From positions 1 through 9,063 of the forward strand of contig JAEFAK010000066.1 of the NCBI GenBank assembly GCA_016287555.1: a stretch of 9,063 nucleotides of DNA, written 5' to 3'. Source of the stretch: Oscillospiraceae bacterium. GTDB taxonomy: Bacteria > Bacillota > Clostridia > Oscillospirales > Oscillospiraceae. Under the pieces are notes generated by a model. The model did not search any database. It had not been told where the DNA came from and saw only the letters and a program-made list of their open reading frames with translations. The position numbers and the translations under genes were made by a program. Each line of letters opens with the position of its first letter. The first letter of the stretch is position 1. Below are positions 5,061 to 9,063 of this stretch, piece after piece.

Positions 5061-6329
5061 GTGCAGAAAAAATGGTACCGCCTCGATACGGCGGCCCTCA
5101 TATTCCCGGCGATAGCCCGCAGGGACTGGAGCAACGCCTTCCGCGTCTCCGTCTCGCTGACGGAGCCCGTCGACCCCGAGGTGCTGCAGCGCGCGGCGAA
5201 CGACCTGCGGGCGCGCTTCCCCTCGTTTTTCGTGACGCTGCACAGGGGCGCCTTCTGGTACTACCTCGAGGAGAGCCCGAAGCCCGCCGAGGTGCGCGGG
5301 GACTACGCCTATCCGCTGACCTTCATGAGCAGCCGGCAGCTTCGCCGGAGCTGCCTGCGCATCCTTTACTATAAAAACCGCATCGCCGTCGAATTTTTCC
5401 ACTCGCTGACCGACGGGCGGGGCGGGACGCTCTTCGCGGCGAATCTCGCCGCGCGCTATCTGGAGCTCAAATACGGGCTGGATATCCCCCGCGGGGGGCT
5501 CATCCGCGACCTTGCCGAGACTCCGCCGCCGGAGGAGCTGGAGGACAGCTTCCTCAAATACTCGGCGGAGGTCGCCTCGCGGCGGACGGGGGAAAAATCC
5601 CTCCGCCTTCGCGGGACGCGCGAGCAGCGCGGCTTCCGCACGCTGACGACGGGCACCGTCGACACGGCGGAGCTCCGGGACGCGGCGAAGAAATACGGCG
5701 TCACGGTGACGGCCTTCCTCGCGGCGGTCATGGCCGAGAGCATCATCGCCATGCAGGCCGCCGACCGGCCGCGCAGGCGGCAGAAGCCCGTCAAGATAAC
5801 GATACCCGTCGACCTGAGGCGGCTCTACGGCAGCGGGACGCTGCGCAACTTCTCGCTGGTGCTCAACGTCGGCGTCGACCCGCGCTGCGGGGATTACACG
5901 CTCGGGGAGCTCTGCTCCGTCATATACCATCAGCTCCGCGCCGAGGCGACGCCCCAGAACATGGCCGGCATGATAGCCTCCAACGTCAAGCCCCAGCAGA
6001 TAATCGCGATCCGCCTTGCGCCCGTCTTCCTCAAAAACGCCGTCATGGACGCGGTCTACCGCCGCAGCGGCGAGGGCGGCGGCTGCCTGAACGTCTCGAA
6101 CGTGGCGGAGGTCGAGCTGCCGGAGCAGATGCGGCCCTATATAACGAGAATGGAATTCATCATCGGTCCCCAGCGAAGCTACCCCAACAACTGCTCCGTC
6201 CTGAGCTTCGGCGGGAAGACCTATATCAACATGATACGCAGCATCCGCGAATCGGAGCTGGAGAGGCGCTTCTTTTCCCGCCTCGTCGAGCTCGGGATAG
6301 CCGTGGAGATAGACTGCAACGGGAGATAA
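5061..6329 (+). CDS. Condensation/alcohol acetyltransferase-like acyltransferase (HxxxDG)
   Basis: The 422-residue protein has the architecture of the chloramphenicol-acetyltransferase/condensation superfamily, closest by overall look to the alcohol acetyltransferase (AATase) group. The active-site motif is HSLTDG, with H114 as general base and D118 as structural Asp, after the strand RIAVEFF. A second half (about 190-420) contains the internal strand and bridge segments (KITIPVDLRRL, NFSLVLNVGVD, CLNVSNVAEVELPEQM). Such enzymes move an acyl group from CoA or a carrier protein to an alcohol or amine; donor and acceptor here are unknown. No transmembrane helix is seen. The start is GTG at 5061 with GGGAGGTG seven bases upstream. 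It opens an operon with a zinc-ribbon membrane protein and an esterase-like hydrolase, suggesting a small-molecule or lipid acylation pathway near the membrane. Confidence 0.75.
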   Translation: MQKKWYRLDTAALIFPAIARRDWSNAFRVSVSLTEPVDPEVLQRAANDLRARFPSFFVTLHRGAFWYYLEESPKPAEVRGDYAYPLTFMSSRQLRRSCLRILYYKNRIAVEFFHSLTDGRGGTLFAANLAARYLELKYGLDIPRGGLIRDLAETPPPEELEDSFLKYSAEVASRRTGEKSLRLRGTREQRGFRTLTTGTVDTAELRDAAKKYGVTVTAFLAAVMAESIIAMQAADRPRRRQKPVKITIPVDLRRLYGSGTLRNFSLVLNVGVDPRCGDYTLGELCSVIYHQLRAEATPQNMAGMIASNVKPQQIIAIRLAPVFLKNAVMDAVYRRSGEGGGCLNVSNVAEVELPEQMRPYITRMEFIIGPQRSYPNNCSVLSFGGKTYINMIRSIRESELERRFFSRLVELGIAVEIDCNGR

Positions 6330-6332
6330 GCC

Positions 6333-7019
6333 ATGTACTGTGTCAAATGCGGAGTCAGGCTCCGCGAGGGGGTCGAATCCTGCCCCCTGTGCCAGACGCC
6401 CGTCTGGAATCCGGACAGGCTCGCCGGGGAGCCGGCCTTTCCGGACAACTACCCCCATGAGCATAAGGAATCGACGCTGCCCGCCGCCGTCGCGCTGACG
6501 GTCATATGCGCGGCGGCGATGATCGCCGTGCTGACGGTCTGCTTCAAGCTCTACGGGCGGCTCGACTGGGGCGCCTGCGCCCTCGGCGGGATAGGGCTGT
6601 TCTTCGTCGTTTTCGCGCTGCCGCTCTGGTTCCGCTCGCCGCGGGCCGAGGTCTTCATCCCGGTCGACCACGCGGCGGCGGCCCTGCTTGCGCTCATTAT
6701 CTGCCTGAAGACGGGCGGGAGCTGGTTTCTGAGCTTCGCGTTCCCCGTCGCGCTGGGGAGCTGCGTCATCTCGACGGCGGTCTGCTGCCTGCTCAAATTC
6801 GTGCGCGGAGGGCGGCTCTTCGTCCTCGGCGGCGCGCTCCTCGCCATAGGCGGGTTTTCGATACTCATCGAGTTTTTCGCGCATCTCAGCTTCGGGACGG
6901 AGATGTTTCTCTGGAGCCTTTATTCGCTGCTCGGCTTCGGCATACCGGGGCTCTTCCTCGTCATAGCGGGCATCATCCCCGCGCTTCGCCGCGGGCTGAA
7001 AAAGCGTTTCTTTTTCTGA
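6333..7019 (+). CDS. Zinc-ribbon six-helix membrane protein (DUF6320-like)
   Basis: The 228-residue protein starts with a compact zinc ribbon: C3-x2-C6 in MYCVKCG and C17-x2-C20 in SCPLCQTPVW. Six hydrophobic segments follow at about 50-72, 78-100, 111-125, 130-155, 161-184 and 190-217, and the tail is basic (RRGLKKRFFF). A four-Cys ribbon joined to a six-helix membrane domain, placed between an AATase-like gene and an alpha/beta hydrolase gene, matches what I recall of the DUF6320 family. The function is unknown. The ribbon may hold a partner such as the adjacent acyltransferase at the membrane. The start lies three bases after the upstream stop, with GGGAG inside the end of that gene, so translation is probably coupled. 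Confidence 0.72.
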   Translation: MYCVKCGVRLREGVESCPLCQTPVWNPDRLAGEPAFPDNYPHEHKESTLPAAVALTVICAAAMIAVLTVCFKLYGRLDWGACALGGIGLFFVVFALPLWFRSPRAEVFIPVDHAAAALLALIICLKTGGSWFLSFAFPVALGSCVISTAVCCLLKFVRGGRLFVLGGALLAIGGFSILIEFFAHLSFGTEMFLWSLYSLLGFGIPGLFLVIAGIIPALRRGLKKRFFF

Positions 7020-7028
7020 GGTCGGGAT

Positions 7029-7865
7029 ATGGCTAAGCTTCCCTTCAACGTCGAAAAAATATATATCTCCGTCGCCGGGCGCAGGCTCAAGCTCCTTGTG
7101 CTGCGCCCGCGCGAGCCCGCCGCGGGCAGGGTCCCGGGCGTGCTCTGGATCCACGGCGGCGGGTATCAGTCGGGCTCGGCCAAGGACGTCTTCGTGACGC
7201 GGGCGCTGTCGCTGGTCGTGAAGTTCGGCGCGGTGCTCATCGCGCCGGAATACCGCCTCTCCGGGTCTCACCCCTACCCCGCGGGCCTGCACGACTGCTA
7301 CGCGGCGCTGCGCTGGCTGAAAAAGCACGCGGACGAGCTCGGCGTGCGCTCCGATCAGATCATGGTCGGCGGCGAGAGCGCCGGAGGCGGCATGGCGGCG
7401 GCGCTGTGCATGCTCGCGCACGACCGGGGCGAGGTCAATATCGCCTTCCAGATGCCCATATACCCCATGCTGGACGACCGCTTCACCCCCTCGTCGGCGG
7501 ACAATCACGCTCCGAACTGGAACACGAAGCGCAACGTCCGGGCATGGAAGCGCTATCTGCGCGGGGCGTGGGGGACGGACCTCGTCTCCCCCTACGCGGC
7601 GCCCGCGCGGCGCGAGGACCTGAGCGGCCTGCCCCCCTGCTACACCTTCGTCGGCGATATCGAGCCCTTCTACTGGGAGACGGTCGAGTATGTCCGCCGC
7701 CTGAAGGAGGCCGGGGTCGAGGCCGAGTGCGACGTCTACGCCGGCTGGTTCCATGCCTACGACCTCTTTTTCCCGACGAAAAAAGTCGTCCGCGAGGCGA
7801 TAGAGCGCTTCGAGGAGCATTTCAAATACGCCTGCGGGCATTATTTCGCCCCGCAGGATGAATAG
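7029..7865 (+). CDS. Alpha/beta hydrolase, hormone-sensitive-lipase type (esterase)
   Basis: The 278-residue soluble hydrolase carries every landmark of the Abhydrolase_3/HSL group: the oxyanion-hole motif HGGG (residues 42-45) after VLWI, the nucleophile S117 in GGESAGG, an acid at D210 (YTFVGDIEPF) and the catalytic H242 in GWFHAYD. These enzymes hydrolyse short acyl esters of small alcohols, sugars or lipids. There is no signal peptide, so it acts in the cytoplasm or at the inner face of the membrane. GAGG lies seven bases before the ATG and overlaps the end of the preceding gene, so it is co-transcribed with it. Paired with an acyltransferase, it may remove or edit the acyl group that enzyme adds; that link is inferred. 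The operon ends just after it. Confidence 0.88.
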   Translation: MAKLPFNVEKIYISVAGRRLKLLVLRPREPAAGRVPGVLWIHGGGYQSGSAKDVFVTRALSLVVKFGAVLIAPEYRLSGSHPYPAGLHDCYAALRWLKKHADELGVRSDQIMVGGESAGGGMAAALCMLAHDRGEVNIAFQMPIYPMLDDRFTPSSADNHAPNWNTKRNVRAWKRYLRGAWGTDLVSPYAAPARREDLSGLPPCYTFVGDIEPFYWETVEYVRRLKEAGVEAECDVYAGWFHAYDLFFPTKKVVREAIERFEEHFKYACGHYFAPQDE

Positions 7866-7869
7866 CGGC

Positions 7870-7912
7870 GGCCGGGAGGACGGGTCTGCGTCCTTGCCCG
7901 GCCCCGTTTTTT
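7870..7912 (+). terminator. Rho-independent terminator of the acyltransferase operon
   Basis: GGCCGGG (7870-7876) pairs with CCCGGCC (7897-7903); inside it GGAC (7878-7881) pairs with GTCC (7890-7893). The stem is followed three bases later by TTTTTT (7907-7912). Its right arm contains the -35 hexamer of the next promoter. Confidence 0.88.
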
Positions 7913-7922
7913 ATGGTATAAT
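7894..7922 (+). promoter_or_regulatory. Promoter of the URO-D-family gene, overlapping the upstream terminator
   Basis: TTGCCC (7894-7899) and a perfect TATAAT (7917-7922) are separated by 17 bp. Transcription should start near 7929, giving a leader of about 62 bases, longer than the 18-23 bases of the other host transcripts in the window. The leader can form CCGCGC/GCGCGG (7935-7940 with 7953-7958), a six-pair stem ahead of the ribosome-binding site. Confidence 0.75.
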
Positions 7923-7990
7923 CAGGCAAACGCCCCGCGCAGCCCTCTCACCGCGCGGTCTTTCAATTTCAAATATTTCAGGAGGCAGTT

Positions 7991-9063
7991 ATGAACGTTC
8001 AGGAACTTTACGCCGAGCGGGCGCAGCTCGTCGCCGACGCGATAGAGCTGAAGGAGCCCAAGCGCGTCCCGATATGCCCGTTCATCGGCTCGGTCGCGCA
8101 GCGGTACCACGGCTCGAGCTACCGCGATCTCTATTACGATTTCGACAAGGCCGGCGAGGCCGCCGTCGCATTTTACAGGGACCATCCGCAGATGGACTGC
8201 TTCTACGGCCAGAGCATGACCAGCGGCGCCGCGAACGAGCTCGCGCTGACGCGCATCATCGACTGGCCCGGCCGCCCCGGCACGAAAATATCCGACTACT
8301 CCTCGCATCAGGTCATCGAGCGCGCCTTCATGGAGCAGGATGAATACGACGAGCTGCTGCGCGACTATACCGGCTTCATGTTCAGAAAATACATCCCGCG
8401 CGCGTTCCCCGGTCTCGCGGCTCTCGGCAAGGTCGGCTTCCGCTACGCGACGATACTCAACACCTCCATGTTCGACCCCGCCGCCGAGGAGGACGTCGTC
8501 GCGGCTTACGAAAAGCTCGCCGAGATAGGCCGGCTCGACCGCGCCGCCTGGGCCAAGACGCTCGAATATCAGGGCAGGCTGGCCGAGCTCGGCTTCCCGC
8601 CGCTCTTCAACGCCGCTGCCGAGGCCCCGCTGGACGTCCTTTTCGACTATTTCCGCGGCACGCTCGGCATGTTCGACGACCTCATGGAGTGCGAGGACAA
8701 GGTCGAGGCGGCGGTCGAGATGTTCACGGAGCATCAGATAGAGCGCCTGCAGTATCTGCGCACGGCGCCGATGCCCATCAAGCGCGTCTTTTTCCCGCTC
8801 CACAAGGGCGTGGACGGCTTCATGAACCCCGAGCAGTACGACCGGCTCTACCTCAGGCCGCTGCTGCGCGTCGTCGACGAGCTCATAGACATGGGCGCGA
8901 CGCCCTACCTCTACACCGAGGGCAAGTACAATACGCGGCTCGAGGCCCTGCGCGCGCTGCCCGTCGGCAAGTGCATCGTCCACCTCGAGACGACGGACGC
9001 CAAGCGCGCCAAGGAGAGCCTCGGCGACGTCGCCTGCCTCACGGGCAACCTGCCCATCTACGA
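7991..9063 (+). CDS. URO-D-family protein (uroporphyrinogen decarboxylase/corrinoid methyltransferase-like), 3' partial
   Basis: The frame opens at ATG 7991, with AGGAGG five bases upstream, and is still open at the right edge: 357 codons are visible. The N-terminus (ELKEPKRVPICPFIGS) and the late segment (VGKCIVHLETTDAKRAKESLGDVACLTGNLP) match the first and last strands of the URO-D TIM barrel. Besides haem-pathway decarboxylases, the family includes MtaA/CmuA-type methyltransferases that act on corrinoid proteins. This protein is longer and more divergent than the haem enzyme and does not sit in a haem operon, so a methyltransferase or demethylation role is more likely, though not proven. 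The His and Glu in VHLETTD sit where such enzymes often carry metal or substrate ligands. Roughly the last 30-60 residues should lie beyond the window. Confidence 0.82.
   Translation, partial: MNVQELYAERAQLVADAIELKEPKRVPICPFIGSVAQRYHGSSYRDLYYDFDKAGEAAVAFYRDHPQMDCFYGQSMTSGAANELALTRIIDWPGRPGTKISDYSSHQVIERAFMEQDEYDELLRDYTGFMFRKYIPRAFPGLAALGKVGFRYATILNTSMFDPAAEEDVVAAYEKLAEIGRLDRAAWAKTLEYQGRLAELGFPPLFNAAAEAPLDVLFDYFRGTLGMFDDLMECEDKVEAAVEMFTEHQIERLQYLRTAPMPIKRVFFPLHKGVDGFMNPEQYDRLYLRPLLRVVDELIDMGATPYLYTEGKYNTRLEALRALPVGKCIVHLETTDAKRAKESLGDVACLTGNLPIY

Noticed and set aside
5025..7841. A 938-codon open frame on the minus strand across the whole acyltransferase operon
   Set aside because: It is antisense to three genes with clear motifs, is full of Arg/Ala/Glu/Pro low-complexity sequence, and has no recognisable domain. 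Long antisense frames are expected in GC-rich DNA with this codon bias.
7858..8343. A 161-codon plus-strand frame overlapping the hydrolase end and the URO-D start
   Set aside because: It crosses the terminator and promoter, is rich in Arg, and overlaps the true URO-D frame for most of its length.
7922..8983. A 353-codon minus-strand frame opposite the URO-D gene
   Set aside because: The plus-strand frame has a promoter, AGGAGG and family motifs; the minus-strand frame is compositionally biased and begins inside the URO-D gene.

Overview
The window looks like a stretch of chromosome from a high-GC anaerobic member of the Bacillota (Clostridia-like). This is inferred from the gene families: a LytTR/DUF3021 regulatory pair, a DUF6320-type zinc-ribbon membrane protein, a QueG-like iron-sulfur protein and a URO-D-family protein. 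The host genes are GC-rich, use ATA and ATC for isoleucine about equally, and almost avoid ATT. A Synergistota-like host is not excluded. No RNA gene or CRISPR array was seen.

Layout. (1) 1-920 is the right-hand part of an IS3-family insertion sequence: the tail of orfA, most of orfB (DDE transposase) and the right terminal inverted repeat ending in CA. Its base and codon usage differ sharply from the rest. (2) 1012-3527 is a leftward three-gene operon read from a promoter at 3552-3580: a short QueG-like 4Fe-4S protein, then two tandem MoaF-like (calycin-type) proteins that resemble each other. (3) 3691-4778 holds a rightward LytTR regulator plus a four-helix DUF3021-type membrane protein, with 9-bp direct repeats placed like LytTR operators just upstream of the promoter, and a strong terminator. 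(4) 4779-5060 is a non-coding gap holding three back-to-back hairpins that end exactly at the next promoter. (5) 5061-7865 is a rightward three-gene operon: a condensation/alcohol-acetyltransferase-like protein with an HxxxDG motif, a zinc-ribbon six-helix membrane protein, and an alpha/beta hydrolase of the hormone-sensitive-lipase type; it ends in a terminator. (6) 7991 to the right edge is the start of a URO-D-family gene (357 codons visible, no stop), whose promoter overlaps the terminator of the preceding operon.

How the parts may work together. The LytTR/DUF3021 pair looks like a self-contained, self-regulating switch. The acyltransferase, membrane protein and hydrolase probably make, hold and cleave an ester or other acyl product, but the substrate cannot be read from sequence. 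The QueG-like protein with two MoaF-like partners, and the URO-D protein, hint at corrinoid- or tetrapyrrole-linked anaerobic chemistry; this is inference. All four host promoters recognised share an unusual -35 hexamer, TTGCC(T/C), exactly 17 bp from a good -10.
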